A DNA stretch of 60,854 nucleotides from Armatimonadota bacterium (GCA_029781035.1 JAKOXK010000003.1:1-60854), one strand, 5' to 3'; positions 16,034-25,112 are shown, counted from the first letter of the stretch. Numbers and translations: made by a program. Notes: generated from the letters alone by a model not told the origin.

Positions 16034-16513
16034 TCAGTCCACCTGCTTTTCAAGCGTCCGGCGCAGCAAAGCGTCCAAGAAACCTGCGACAACGCCGTTG
16101 GTGATCGCCGTGCCAATTGTAACCCCTAGGAATCGGGCTATGTCAGGAGTTGGCGCGAGGAAGAGGAAGAGGACCTGACTCACGGCAGTCCCGACCAGGA
16201 CTAATGCTGCGGTCGACCATGAGGTGATTTGGATTCCGGTCAGAACGGCGAATGAAACTCCGAATGCTGCCAGTGTTCGCGAAACGAGATAAGCTGACAG
16301 GTCGGCCCCCGCCGGCCCTCCCAACAGCAGACCTCCCACGAACCCGGTGAGTGCGGCGACCCCTGGTCGAGTCCGCACCGCAGCGAGGAGCACGATCAGG
16401 GTCACGAAGTCCGGCTGCATCCCAAGGATGGCAGTACGTCCCAAGAACGACTCGTGGAGAACGGAGCCCAACCAAAGGCACAGGAGCGCAAGGGCGACTT
16501 TGGCCACCTTCAT
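16034..16513 (-). CDS. mreD: Rod-shape determining protein MreD
   Basis: About 159 residues; the ATG at 16513 overlaps the mreC stop (ATGA). It has about five hydrophobic helices and the MreD-like opening in which a Gln-Pro-Asp (GMQPDFVTLIVLLAAVR) follows the first helix. It bridges MreC and MreB with the elongation synthases RodA and PBP2 in the cytoplasmic membrane. MreD is weakly conserved in sequence, so the order mreB-mreC-mreD carries much of the call. Confidence 0.88.
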   Translation of the reverse strand: MKVAKVALALLCLWLGSVLHESFLGRTAILGMQPDFVTLIVLLAAVRTRPGVAALTGFVGGLLLGGPAGADLSAYLVSRTLAAFGVSFAVLTGIQITSWSTAALVLVGTAVSQVLFLFLAPTPDIARFLGVTIGTAITNGVVAGFLDALLRRTLEKQVD

Positions 16514-17259
16514 TCCAGCACCCACACGTCGAGAGTCGCCGCGATGTTCACGGCCGGAGCCACAAAGACGCGCCGGGTTCCGAAGTTCGGGTCTGCGACG
16601 ACCTCGGCGACCGTCCCAATCGGTATGCCGCGTGGAAACCTCGATGAAAACCCTGAGGTCACGACTGCGTCGCCTACTTGGATCTTGCCCTCCTCTAGAA
16701 CGTCCAGGATCAAACGGGTCGAGGTCTGCCCCTTCATAAGGCCCGCTACTCCGTCGTCCCTGAGGACAAGACCACCAAAACGGACGGCAGGAGACGTGAC
16801 GGTGAGGGCTTGTGCCCGGTCAGGCTCAACGGTCTGGACGACAGCCAGCAGGCCGTCTGCTGAAATGACGGGCATCCCGACCTTGACGCCTTGTGCAGCC
16901 CCTGCCGAAAGGGTCACCCTGTCCTCGTAAGCGAAGTAACCGATGATCCTGGCGCTGACACGTTTGGCGCCGGGGTTAGGCAGGCCCGTTACGGTGCGGA
17001 GTTGTGCCAGCTCGCGCCGAAGGCTCTCGACCGTCTGAACGTACGTCTTCATGGACCGCTCCTCTTGCTTCAGCCGAGTCAGCTCTGACCGAAGAGAGGG
17101 ACCTGCCTTGACGTTGACCCAAAAGGCATCCCATGACCGGCCGGTGTTGTCCACCGCCGTCACTGCGGGCGTCACAAGAGTCCGAGTGACGCCGCTGACT
17201 GGATCCGTTTGTCCGGCGGTTCGAAAGCGGTTCTGGATCTGCCCGAGGACAACGCCCAA
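16510..17259 (-). CDS. mreC: Rod-shape determining protein MreC
   Basis: The frame beginning at TTG (17259) gives 249 residues: a coiled coil (about 55-90, RLKQEERSMKTYVQTVESL) and then the MreC double beta-barrel with SARIIGYFAYEDRVTLSAG, GLLAVVQTVEP and VVTSGFSSRFPRGIPIG. The usual N-terminal membrane helix is encoded just upstream in the same frame (DWVSLLLLIALGVVLG), so the true start must lie before 17259. That frame has no ATG, GTG or TTG back through the end of mreB, so an unusual start such as ATT, ATC or CTG is likely. The periplasmic scaffold role is inferred from family. Confidence 0.88.
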   Translation of the reverse strand: MGVVLGQIQNRFRTAGQTDPVSGVTRTLVTPAVTAVDNTGRSWDAFWVNVKAGPSLRSELTRLKQEERSMKTYVQTVESLRRELAQLRTVTGLPNPGAKRVSARIIGYFAYEDRVTLSAGAAQGVKVGMPVISADGLLAVVQTVEPDRAQALTVTSPAVRFGGLVLRDDGVAGLMKGQTSTRLILDVLEEGKIQVGDAVVTSGFSSRFPRGIPIGTVAEVVADPNFGTRRVFVAPAVNIAATLDVWVLE

Positions 17260-17306
17260 GGCAATGAGCAGGAGGAGGGAAACCCAGTCGGGGCGCGACG
17301 ACCCTT

Positions 17307-18401
17307 CTAGCCTTTCGATGCTTTCTCCAGCATGCGGCGGATCGCCGGGTCTTCGTGCAGAGCTTCCAGCATGCGTCCCGTGCCGATCGCGACGCAGTCC
17401 AGAGGATTGTCCGCGACGATCACCGGCATGGCTGTCTCGCGAGCGATCAGCGTGTCGAGCCCACGGAGCAAGGCGCCTCCTCCTGCCAGCACGATTCCGT
17501 GGTTCATACAGTCAGCCGAAAGCTCGGGTGGAGTCGCTTCGAGGGTGAGTTTGACTGCCTCGACAATGGCCGTGATGGGCTCTTGGATCGCCAAACGGAT
17601 CTCCTCGCTCGTGATGACTGCGCTTCGAGGCAACCCTGTGACCAAGTCACGACCCTTGACCTCCATCTCGGCGACTTCGCTCAAGGGGTAGGCGCAACCG
17701 ATTTCGATCTTGGCAAGCTCAGCCGTCCTGTCACCGATGAAAAGGTTGTGGGCCCGGCGGACGTACGCAGCAATCGCTTCGTCGATCTCGTCGCCAGCCA
17801 CGCGGATCGACCGCGAGTTCACGATGCCGGCCAAGGAGATGACGGCGACCTCAGTCGTGCCACCTCCAATGTCCACGATCATGGAGCCGACAGGTTCCAC
17901 GATGGGAAGGCCCGCTCCAATGGCCGCTGCCATGGGTTCCTCGATGACGTAGGCCTTGTGGGCACCGGCTTTGCGGCACGCGTCGATGACGGCGTCCCTT
18001 TCAACCTCCGTCACGCCACTGGGGATCCCGACGACGACTGTCTGGTACAGCGTGATCCCGTGACGTGCCCGTCGGATGAAAGCCTTGATCATCTTCAAGG
18101 TCATCTCGTAGTCGGCGATCACACCGTCTCTCAGGGGCCGGGTGGCGACTATGTTTCCTGGTGTCCGGCCAAGCATCCTCTTGGCCTCTTCTCCGACCTT
18201 GAGCACCTCGCCCGTGTCCTTGTTGATCGCGACGACGCTAGGTTCGCGGATGAGGATTCCTCGACCGGCCACGTGCACGAGGGTGTTGGCGGTGCCAAGG
18301 TCGATGCCGACATCGCTGGTAACACGCTTAAGCAGCGACCTCCAAAGCGGGTTGGTCTGGCCGTTCGAGTTCATTTCCGACGGATAGGATGCAGTAGCCA
18401 C
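17307..18401 (-). CDS. mreB: Rod-shape determining actin-like protein MreB
   Basis: A 364-residue bacterial actin starting at GTG (18401). ATP-binding motifs of the actin fold are [14 protein letters not shown] (phosphate 1), [17 protein letters not shown] (phosphate 2) and [15 protein letters not shown] (adenosine). [22 protein letters not shown] is typical of MreB. It polymerises under the membrane and guides side-wall peptidoglycan synthesis. The N-terminal 25 residues are longer than usual and may form a membrane-binding helix (WRSLLKRV). It is the first gene of mreB-mreC-mreD and probably continues into glutamate dehydrogenase. Confidence 0.97.
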   Translation of the reverse strand: MATASYPSEMNSNGQTNPLWRSLLKRVTSDVGIDLGTANTLVHVAGRGILIREPSVVAINKDTGEVLKVGEEAKRMLGRTPGNIVATRPLRDGVIADYEMTLKMIKAFIRRARHGITLYQTVVVGIPSGVTEVERDAVIDACRKAGAHKAYVIEEPMAAAIGAGLPIVEPVGSMIVDIGGGTTEVAVISLAGIVNSRSIRVAGDEIDEAIAAYVRRAHNLFIGDRTAELAKIEIGCAYPLSEVAEMEVKGRDLVTGLPRSAVITSEEIRLAIQEPITAIVEAVKLTLEATPPELSADCMNHGIVLAGGGALLRGLDTLIARETAMPVIVADNPLDCVAIGTGRMLEALHEDPAIRRMLEKASKG

Positions 18402-18457
18402 GGACTTACCCGCAGTCTAAAGATGGCACACTTGGCAAGTTTCAGGTGGGACGGGCG

Positions 18458-18494
18458 CAAAAAGACCCTTCGCGGTCTCCCTGCGAAGGGTCTT
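18458..18494 (-). terminator. Rho-independent terminator of the small membrane protein gene
   Basis: A 12-bp perfect stem (AAGACCCTTCGC with GCGAAGGGTCTT, 18462-18494) around a 9-base loop. On the minus strand it is followed by a run of five T (18459-18463, the last shared with the stem). It ends the transcript of the leftward gene 18526-18828 and separates it from mreB. Confidence 0.9.
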
Positions 18495-18525
18495 CCGAGT
18501 CTCGTGCACTCGGCACAAGGACATC

Positions 18526-18828
18526 TCAGCGGGTGGGGGCCTTCGCTCCGCCGCGCTTCAGTCCGCCCAAAGTCGTATTGATCGGGGCACCCGTGTTGAC
18601 GCTCAACTCTTGCCCGCCACCACCGCCGCCGGTCTGTCCGCCGGCACCAGGCAGGCTGCTGGCCATCACGACGGCTCCCTCCTGGGGCTTTGCCGGTGCA
18701 ATGGCGACGGGCGCTGGGTCGGCTGGCCGGGTCACGGTTCGCTTAGCGCCGAAAAACATACCGAGGCCGATGCCCAGACTGAGCACCGCGGCCACGATCA
18801 TGAAGATCATATCGTTCTGGTTCTTCAA
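18526..18828 (-). CDS. Small single-pass membrane protein, unknown function
   Basis: A 100-residue protein starting at TTG (18828), with GGAG six bases upstream. One hydrophobic helix covers about residues 6-28 (MIFMIVAAVLSLGIGLGMFF), followed by a basic residue pair and a low-complexity Pro/Ala/Gly tail including GGQTGGGGGGQE. The tail, probably periplasmic or cytoplasmic, shows no domain. It has its own strong terminator and a candidate TACAAT -10 at 18853-18858, so it is transcribed alone. No family recognised. Confidence 0.65.
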   Translation of the reverse strand: MKNQNDMIFMIVAAVLSLGIGLGMFFGAKRTVTRPADPAPVAIAPAKPQEGAVVMASSLPGAGGQTGGGGGGQELSVNTGAPINTTLGGLKRGGAKAPTR

Positions 18829-18852
18829 TGTTCGCTCCAGTACTGTGGACGC

Positions 18853-18858
18853 ATTGTA
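18853..18858 (-). promoter_or_regulatory. Possible -10 element for the small membrane protein
   Basis: TACAAT on the minus strand matches five of six -10 positions, 24 bases before the TTG start at 18828. A weak TGAATC-like hexamer lies about 17 bases further up. Confidence 0.35.
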
Positions 18859-18886
18859 GCAGATGAATCGTTATAGATTCACAGAT

Positions 18887-20419
18887 TTAATGTCGGAAGT
18901 GTCGGGCCCCTGTCAACACCATCGCGATGCCTGATTCGTCGGCCCGAGCGATGACATCGGCGTCCTTCTTGCTGCCCCCAGGTTGGATAACTGCGGTGAC
19001 GCCGGCTTCGGCCGCCGTTTCAATGCTGTCTGGGAACGGGAAGAAAGCATCGCTGGCCAGGGCCGCCCCTTGGGCACCATCGCCTGCCTGGAGAAGGGCT
19101 AGTCGTACGGACTGCACCCGGTTCATTTGACCTGCCCCGACCCCGAGCATCCTGTCCTCGGAAGCAATGACGATAGCGTTGGACTTCACATGCGGCACGA
19201 TCTGCCAGGCCAGTTTCAGAGCCTTCCATTCCGATTCCGTGGGCTCGCGCCGCGTGGCGACCTGCCAAGGAGAGCCTGGGTGCTCGTCGCTGGACTGGAC
19301 CAGCACTCCTCCCCGGACAGACCGGAAAGTAGGGACGGGTTCGCTCGCTGGGACCCTAGTTTCGATAAGGCGAACGTCCTGACCCCATCCAGACCGGTTC
19401 TTGAACATATCCAGAGCTTCTTCCGTGAATCCCGAGGCCACGATGACTTCAAGGAAGTTGCCCTTTTCTGTCATCGCTTCGGCCGCGGCTAAGTCCACGG
19501 TGCCGTGAAGGGCGACAATCCCTCCAAATGCCGACACGGGGTCTGCTGCGCGCGCCGCCCTGTAGCTGTCTGCCAAGGAGCCCAACGACGCCGCACCGCA
19601 GGGGTTTCCGTGCTTGATCACAGCACAACTGAGCGGAGCGAGATCCGCCACGAGTTCCCAGGCGGCGTCAGCGTCGAATATGTTGACGAAGCTGAGTTCC
19701 TTGCCCCACAGCCGGTGCGTTCCTGCGATCCCAAGTGGTGCCAGAGGATCGGAATAGAGAGCCGCGGTCTGGTGTGGGTTCTCCCCGTATCGAAGGACAT
19801 GGTTCCGCCGCCACCCGATGGTGAGGGTCTCTGTGAACTCCTGTTCCCCTACCGAATGGCTCAGGTATCGGGCGACCATCGAATCGTAAAAGGCTGTGTG
19901 CCGGAACGCCTTTGCCGCGAGTACGGGTCTCAAGCTGCTTGAATCTCCTGCTTCAAGCGACTTCAAAACCGTTGGATAGTCGGCCGGATCCACGACGATC
20001 GTGACGTTGGCGAAGTTCTTCGATGCAGCACGGATCATCGCTGGGCCGCCGATGTCGATCGACTCGACTGCTTCTTCAAGGGTGTGCTGACCGGTCACGG
20101 TCTTCTCAAAGGCGTAGAGATTGACGCAGACGACCTCGAACGGAAGGATGCCCGCCTCCTCCATTTGAGCTACGTGACTGTCTAGCCGGAGGTCACCGAG
20201 CAGTCCGCCATGAATGAGCGGATGGAGCGTCTTGACTCGTCCATCCAGCATCTCCGGGAAGCCGGTGACGTCGGAAACGTCGCTGACCTCAAGCCCGGCG
20301 GCACGCAGAGCCTTGGCCGTTCCCCCAGTACTGACTATCTGGAACCCCAGACCTGTCAGCCCACAGGCGAACTCGACCAGTCCGGTTTTGTCCGTGACGG
20401 AGAGGAGCGCGCGCCTCAA
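18887..20419 (-). CDS. purH: Bifunctional AICAR formyltransferase / IMP cyclohydrolase
   Basis: A 510-residue enzyme carrying out the last two steps of IMP synthesis. The N-terminal cyclohydrolase (about 1-195) shows RRALLSVTDKTGLVEFA, STGGTAKALRAAGLEV and GRVKTLHPLIHGGLL. The C-terminal transformylase has the catalytic Lys-His in CAVIKHGNPCGAA and the closing SDAFFPFPDSIETAAEAG and QPGGSKKD. Its ATG overlaps the stop of the upstream Ig-like membrane protein gene. It is unlinked to purN (4 kb) in this window. Confidence 0.97.
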   Translation of the reverse strand: MRRALLSVTDKTGLVEFACGLTGLGFQIVSTGGTAKALRAAGLEVSDVSDVTGFPEMLDGRVKTLHPLIHGGLLGDLRLDSHVAQMEEAGILPFEVVCVNLYAFEKTVTGQHTLEEAVESIDIGGPAMIRAASKNFANVTIVVDPADYPTVLKSLEAGDSSSLRPVLAAKAFRHTAFYDSMVARYLSHSVGEQEFTETLTIGWRRNHVLRYGENPHQTAALYSDPLAPLGIAGTHRLWGKELSFVNIFDADAAWELVADLAPLSCAVIKHGNPCGAASLGSLADSYRAARAADPVSAFGGIVALHGTVDLAAAEAMTEKGNFLEVIVASGFTEEALDMFKNRSGWGQDVRLIETRVPASEPVPTFRSVRGGVLVQSSDEHPGSPWQVATRREPTESEWKALKLAWQIVPHVKSNAIVIASEDRMLGVGAGQMNRVQSVRLALLQAGDGAQGAALASDAFFPFPDSIETAAEAGVTAVIQPGGSKKDADVIARADESGIAMVLTGARHFRH

Positions 20420-22008
20420 TGTCCTCCTCCCGCTGAGCCTGGGTCGCCACCTGTGTTGCCAGGCGGTGAATTCACCTTTACCGTGATGGGGTTCGATCCG
20501 ATCGGCACATTGTCCTCGTCGTAGGCGATGATCTTGAACTGGGTCTCTTCCTTGACGTTGAACTGAAGCTGGCCCGCCAGCTCACCCGTCGCCGTGCCCG
20601 GGCTGTTACTGTTGGTGATGTCGACGGTCTTGTCCGCGTAGACGAGCTCGAGCTTCACGGCGTCAAGGACGGACCAGGAAACGACCACCGTCCCGCCAGT
20701 CGCGTCCACTTGCAGCGGGTCGACGGCGAACCGGACGATCCTGGCTTTGCTCGTCTTGACGACGGTCACGACCACCGACGACTCTGTCTGCTGGTTGGCT
20801 GAGTTGTAGGCTTTCACCGTGTACTTGATCTTGCCGGGCATGTCCGCTGTCAGTTGGATCGAGTGTTCCTTGACGTCGAGATCGCGCTGCATCGGATACA
20901 GGGTGGCACGGACGACAGAGTCGCTGAACTTGTAGTTGAGGAGGAACGTCTGACCGAGCTTGAGCTGTTTTTCCTCGACGCTCAGCTGCTGTATCTCCGG
21001 CTTGGGTACAGCTGGCGGGCTCTCGACGTGAAGCACGTGGCTCGTGTCTTTGACTCGCCGATCGCCACTCGTCGCGGTCATCTCGACCACATAGTCTCCT
21101 TGAGCATCTGGAACGTACGTCAACTCACCCTCGGGAAGCTGACGGTCTTGGATCCAGTTCCCAATCTTGACGAGCACGGACGAGGCTCGGCTTGCTTTCC
21201 ATTTGATCTGAACGGGCTGTCCGACGAACACTTTTCCCGAGGGTTCGACGACGAGGCTGTCGAAGCTCGGCGGTTTCGGCCAGAGCAGGATCCATACCGT
21301 AGCCAGAGCGAGCAGGACGAGTGTCATGAAGAACGCGCCGGGCGTGGCCGCGGCCCGTTGTTCGATCTGCCCCGTCGCTGCCGCAGCCGCAGCCGGGTTT
21401 TGGGCGCTGCGGGCACTGACCGTGAAGCTTTGGAGCCTGGAACTTGCGAGAAAGGCCGTCTTCGACCCCGCCGCCGAGAGCATGAGTGCCCTTTCTTGGC
21501 CCGGCCCCAAGGTCACTTGGCTCGCATCAAACTCGAATGCGAACATGTTCTCGGTGTCGGCGGCCAGCAGTTGAAGAGTCTCCTCGGCATTCCCGAGGTT
21601 CATTACTTTGACTTGGAACTGGGTCGTTTTGGCAAATGGAGACAGAGTCCCCCGTCTCGGCTGGATGTCGACACTGAAGTTCGTATAGGGGCGGACTTCA
21701 AGTGCCCCCTGAACGGTCTTGGTCTCTCCTGTTTCTAGTGACCGAACGACGACCACGTACGGATAGGTGCCAGCAAGGCTCTCCGAGTCCCGAGGCGGCT
21801 TGAGGAAGAACCTCTCAACGTGGCTTTCACCCGGATCGACCGTGAAAGTAGGGACCGGGACCGCCGTCCATGTCGGGTCGAGACCTTCGATCTCAATCTC
21901 ATATCCGACCTGATTGTCCGACCGGTTGGCGACCTCGATGGCAACGGGTACGGTAGACCCCGGCTCGACCTGACAAAGGTCGTTCGCCATCTGGATCGCA
22001 AAACTCAT
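20416..22008 (-). CDS. Ig-like-domain membrane protein, unknown function
   Basis: A 530-residue protein with no signal peptide. Residues 1-110 and 110-220 look like two beta-sandwich domains of the NEW3/COG1470 kind (VPVAIEVANRSDNQVGYEIEIEG and FQVKVMNLGNAEETLQLLA). One strong membrane helix follows at about 232-252 (FFMTLVLLALATVWILLW), then several further Ig/PKD-like strands repeating patterns such as VVEMTATSG and KYTVKAYNSANQQ, ending in a Gly/Pro tail. If only that helix spans the membrane, Ig-like domains lie on both sides, which is unusual. It is coupled to purH by ATGA overlap, though no functional link is apparent. Confidence 0.65.
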   Translation of the reverse strand: MSFAIQMANDLCQVEPGSTVPVAIEVANRSDNQVGYEIEIEGLDPTWTAVPVPTFTVDPGESHVERFFLKPPRDSESLAGTYPYVVVVRSLETGETKTVQGALEVRPYTNFSVDIQPRRGTLSPFAKTTQFQVKVMNLGNAEETLQLLAADTENMFAFEFDASQVTLGPGQERALMLSAAGSKTAFLASSRLQSFTVSARSAQNPAAAAAATGQIEQRAAATPGAFFMTLVLLALATVWILLWPKPPSFDSLVVEPSGKVFVGQPVQIKWKASRASSVLVKIGNWIQDRQLPEGELTYVPDAQGDYVVEMTATSGDRRVKDTSHVLHVESPPAVPKPEIQQLSVEEKQLKLGQTFLLNYKFSDSVVRATLYPMQRDLDVKEHSIQLTADMPGKIKYTVKAYNSANQQTESSVVVTVVKTSKARIVRFAVDPLQVDATGGTVVVSWSVLDAVKLELVYADKTVDITNSNSPGTATGELAGQLQFNVKEETQFKIIAYDEDNVPIGSNPITVKVNSPPGNTGGDPGSAGGGH

Positions 22009-22054
22009 TTGCCAGCGATTTTAGCAGACGGCCCGGACGCATCCTAGCCCAGCG

Positions 22055-22060
22055 TAGAAT
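22055..22060 (+). promoter_or_regulatory. -10 hexamer 6 bases before the ceramidase-like start (leaderless candidate)
   Basis: TAGAAT ends at 22060 and the GTG start is at 22067. This spacing puts the transcription start at or next to the start codon, and no Shine-Dalgarno is available. Confidence 0.45.
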
Positions 22061-22066
22061 GTTGGG

Positions 22067-23245
22067 GTGTTCCTGTCCCTGGCCGCGTTGGCCGCGCACA
22101 CGATCGCGGTCCGGACCGCTCATTTCGATGTCACGCCACCTGTGGCGCTCCCCCTCGGCGGGTACACGGAACGAAAAGGGACGTCATTCGAACCTGGAGG
22201 CTCCGAACTTTGGATCCGGATTCTCACCCTCGACGATGTGGTGATCGTGGCTTGGGACACGTTGACGATCCCGGAGGGCTTCTATCAGGCCGTGCAGGAC
22301 CGCTTTCCCCAGAAGAAGATCGTCCTCATCGCCACGCACACCCACTGTGCCCCCGACAGTCAGATGTTGAACCCGCGCATGACCTTTAGTGTGCCAGGAA
22401 TTGCCCACTATGAACCGAGGTGGTTCAAGTGGTACGCCGCGAAGGTGACGCAAGCCATCGAGGACACGTTGGATCTGCCGCCGGTCCACTTGGGTCAGCT
22501 CGATCTCACGATGGCGACTGTCAAACTGAACCATGGTCGCCGCGCTGGTGCGGTCCCAGACCAGACGGCATGGGTGCTCGGTGCAGGCCATCCCCTTTTG
22601 GCCGCTTATGCTGCGCATCCCACCTTCCACGACTCTGATTGGCTGAGGCTGGACGGAGATTGGCCGGGGGCATTGGCCCAAAGGCTTGGTGCCCTGGTCG
22701 TGACAGGGGCCATTGGAGACGTCGGCCCCGAGGCCCCGGGCAAGCAGGCTGTGGAAAAGTGCAGTTCATTTGTGGAAAAGTTCGTGACTGCTATCCAGGG
22801 GAAGAGAAGCCGAGCCGTCTGGAAGACTGGCAAGGCTTTTGCCTTTGAGAGGGAGCCCATCGTGCTCGACAAGGACGTGCCTCACCCGGCATTTGCTAAG
22901 ACCTATGGGATCCCCGAACAGCTTGCTCAGGTTCTTGTGGACAAGTTTGCCGAGCCGAAAGCCTCTTTGACGCTCATCCGGCTGGGATCCCTGCTCGTTG
23001 TGGGCGTGCCGGGTGAGCCCAGTGCAGCACTCGGTCGGGCGATCCAAGCCGCAGCTCGGAAGGAAAGTTTTCCACACTGTCTTGTACTGAGCCATGTGAA
23101 CGGGTGGATCGGTTACATTCTCTTGCCCGACGATTACGACCGAGGGGGTTACGAGGCGACGCTCTCATTCAATGGCCGTCAGACCGCGATACGGGTGTTG
23201 GAGGCGTTGAAACGGGGAGTTGCACGGCTCAGGGCCAAACCATAG
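22067..23245 (+). CDS. Neutral/alkaline ceramidase-like hydrolase
   Basis: A 392-residue protein starting at GTG, with a short hydrophobic leader (FLSLAALAAHTIAV). It resembles the N-terminal domain of neutral/alkaline non-lysosomal ceramidases: AHFDVTPPVALPLGGYTERKG at the start, the metal-site segment ATHTHCAPDSQ, and GAIGDVGPEAPG in place of the usual GDVSPN. True ceramidases are about 650 residues and carry a C-terminal Ig domain that is absent here. Such shorter homologues are widespread in environmental bacteria and may act on other amides or lipids, so the substrate is open. It is divergent from the Ig-like membrane protein. Confidence 0.75.
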   Translation: MFLSLAALAAHTIAVRTAHFDVTPPVALPLGGYTERKGTSFEPGGSELWIRILTLDDVVIVAWDTLTIPEGFYQAVQDRFPQKKIVLIATHTHCAPDSQMLNPRMTFSVPGIAHYEPRWFKWYAAKVTQAIEDTLDLPPVHLGQLDLTMATVKLNHGRRAGAVPDQTAWVLGAGHPLLAAYAAHPTFHDSDWLRLDGDWPGALAQRLGALVVTGAIGDVGPEAPGKQAVEKCSSFVEKFVTAIQGKRSRAVWKTGKAFAFEREPIVLDKDVPHPAFAKTYGIPEQLAQVLVDKFAEPKASLTLIRLGSLLVVGVPGEPSAALGRAIQAAARKESFPHCLVLSHVNGWIGYILLPDDYDRGGYEATLSFNGRQTAIRVLEALKRGVARLRAKP

Positions 23246-23246
23246 C

Positions 23247-24437
23247 CTAACCCGATCCGATCGCTCTGTCCGCGTTTTGCCAAAGGCGATAGTTGAGGTC
23301 GAACAGGATGCGCTTGAAAACTTCGAGAGTCAATGCCGCCTTTTGGATCCCGTCGCCTCCATCTTCTGGCGCTGCTTCGAGCAGGAGCCTGTCTTGCCCC
23401 ACGATCTTAGTCTGGTCTTGAATCCGGATCTCGTAGATGGCCGGGACTGCGTCAAAGAAGTCGTCGACCGCTCGAGCGGAGGCATCGGCGCGAGTGAGTG
23501 CGTCCGTTCCCCCAAACGTGTACACTTTGTTCTTCCCAAACCAGAGTTCAACGGTGCCATCGTTTCCTGGCAGGACTTGGGTCCGGAGGGATGTCGTCAC
23601 TTCACTGCGCTTGATGGCGATCCCATGCTCTTTAAGGTGGGCCATGAGCGCATGCGCCCGTTCTGCGGTGGGCGGGTGAGTCTGAAGGATGCTGTAGTTC
23701 GCTGAAGGCTGGCCACGATCCTGGAACGCCAAGCGCTCCATGAATGTCAGCATACCGACGGGGTTGTACTTGCTCGATAGCAGAAACTGGAGTCCACCGT
23801 AGTCCGCGGCTTCCTCAGCCTTGACACTCCAGCCGCTGCCAACAGCACGGTTGAGGAGGTCTGCTCCAATCAAGATGTTGCCGGCATCTTGGCTCTTCGA
23901 AAAAATGGCCGCCAGGATTAAAGGAATGTTGACGACATCGAGTTTGCTCTGTTCCTTCCGCAGCGTGGCGATGTGACGGAACGCGGCATGCGCGATCTCG
24001 TGAGCCAGCACGCCAGCGAGTTCGTCGTCACTTTCGCAGAACTTTAGGGTGCCTTCATAGACATAAATGTGACCTCCTGGGAGCGAGAAAGCGTTGACGT
24101 CGTCACCCTTGAGGACGGTGAACTGGTAGTCGAATGAGCTGAGCATGGGATCGCCCCAGAGCACCTTGACGATGGTGTGGTCGGCGATCGTGGCGATCTC
24201 TCGGCCAATCCTCTCGACCCTGGCCGCATACTCCTTGTTGTCCGAGGTCGGAATCTCCTTTTTGACTTCCTCGGCGATCTCATTGCCGAGTTTGACGTCC
24301 TCGGCGACGTCTTGCTTGTGCTTCTGCTCCGCCTTTCGGTCAGCTTGGCTCACCTCGGTCTGACCCTCTTGGACTTGTCCAGAAGGCAAGACACCGGTGA
24401 GTGCCGTGAGCAAGGGCAGAAGTGCGACGAACACCAT
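23247..24437 (-). CDS. M48-family zinc metalloprotease
   Basis: A 396-residue exported protease. After a signal peptide (MVFVALLPLLTALTGVLPSG) comes a charged linker (VSQADRKAEQKHKQDVAEDV), then the M48 domain with FSLPGGHIYVYEGTL and the zinc motif HEIAHAAFRH at about residue 145. A further Glu ligand is in AEEAADYGGL. The family includes BepA/LoiP-type enzymes that clear misfolded outer-membrane proteins. The C-terminal 130 residues (LRTQVLPGNDGTVELWFG onward) are not TPR repeats and have no name I recognise. Convergent with the ceramidase-like gene. Confidence 0.9.
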   Translation of the reverse strand: MVFVALLPLLTALTGVLPSGQVQEGQTEVSQADRKAEQKHKQDVAEDVKLGNEIAEEVKKEIPTSDNKEYAARVERIGREIATIADHTIVKVLWGDPMLSSFDYQFTVLKGDDVNAFSLPGGHIYVYEGTLKFCESDDELAGVLAHEIAHAAFRHIATLRKEQSKLDVVNIPLILAAIFSKSQDAGNILIGADLLNRAVGSGWSVKAEEAADYGGLQFLLSSKYNPVGMLTFMERLAFQDRGQPSANYSILQTHPPTAERAHALMAHLKEHGIAIKRSEVTTSLRTQVLPGNDGTVELWFGKNKVYTFGGTDALTRADASARAVDDFFDAVPAIYEIRIQDQTKIVGQDRLLLEAAPEDGGDGIQKAALTLEVFKRILFDLNYRLWQNADRAIGSG

Positions 24438-24620
24438 TTCTCGTTACTTTGACGCTTGAGGCGCCCAAGGGGCTCCCAAGGGTGTCGACAGGTCCCGGTC
24501 CAAATGGACGTGGAGTACAAAAGTCGTGCTCGCTTGCTTTATCGGGACCATGTGCCAAGCGCCCGCCATCGTAGATTCCACTGGTAGACTCGCCGTCACC
24601 TTCGGAAGGATCGTCCCAAG

Positions 24621-25064
24621 ATGCCGACTGTCGAAACTACCACATGGATCGATGCGCCGCTCGACCGAGTCTACGGAATCGCCAAAAGGAACGAGGATTT
24701 TCCTCAGTTCATGAAGGACGTTCAGTCCTTGGCGATCGTGGAGGCCGAAGGTGGCCGCGTGGTGAGCGACTGGGTGGGTCTTGTGTCGGCGTTCGGGCTA
24801 AAGGTCAGATGGCGTCAAGAAGACGTTTGGGACGACAGTGAGCATGTGTGCCGGTTCCAACAAATCCAGGGCGACTACGACAAACTCCAAGGCACCTGGA
24901 CTTTCAGGGACGAGAACGGAGGCACACGGTTCATCTCGGTGGTCGAATACGAGTACAACGTGCCGACGATAGGGGCTCTTGTCAAAAGGGTGATCCATGG
25001 TCTCGTGGTCAAGAACTTGGACGACACGTTGGCAGCCATCAAGAAGCGCGCCGAGTCAGCTTAA
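24621..25064 (+). CDS. SRPBCC/START-like protein
   Basis: A 147-residue protein of the Bet v1/START fold, seen in the opening TVETTTWIDAPLDRVYGIAKR, the FPQFMKDVQSL loop and the long closing helix. This pattern matches the polyketide cyclase/COQ10-like branch, which binds hydrophobic ligands; no catalytic residues are predictable. GGAAGGA lies 12-18 bases before the ATG. Ligand unknown. It ends 23 bases before a strong hairpin terminator. Confidence 0.82.
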   Translation: MPTVETTTWIDAPLDRVYGIAKRNEDFPQFMKDVQSLAIVEAEGGRVVSDWVGLVSAFGLKVRWRQEDVWDDSEHVCRFQQIQGDYDKLQGTWTFRDENGGTRFISVVEYEYNVPTIGALVKRVIHGLVVKNLDDTLAAIKKRAESA

Positions 25065-25087
25065 GCTGGGTCTAGATCAAAGAAAAG

Positions 25088-25112
25088 GGGCTGGGCGCTA
25101 AGCGCCCAGCCC
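25088..25112. terminator. Bidirectional terminator between convergent genes
   Basis: An 11-bp perfect stem (GGGCTGGGCGC with GCGCCCAGCCC) around a 3-base loop lies between the SRPBCC gene and the repeat lipoprotein gene. On the minus strand it is followed by CCTTTTCTTT, a fair T-tract for the leftward gene. Confidence 0.85.
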
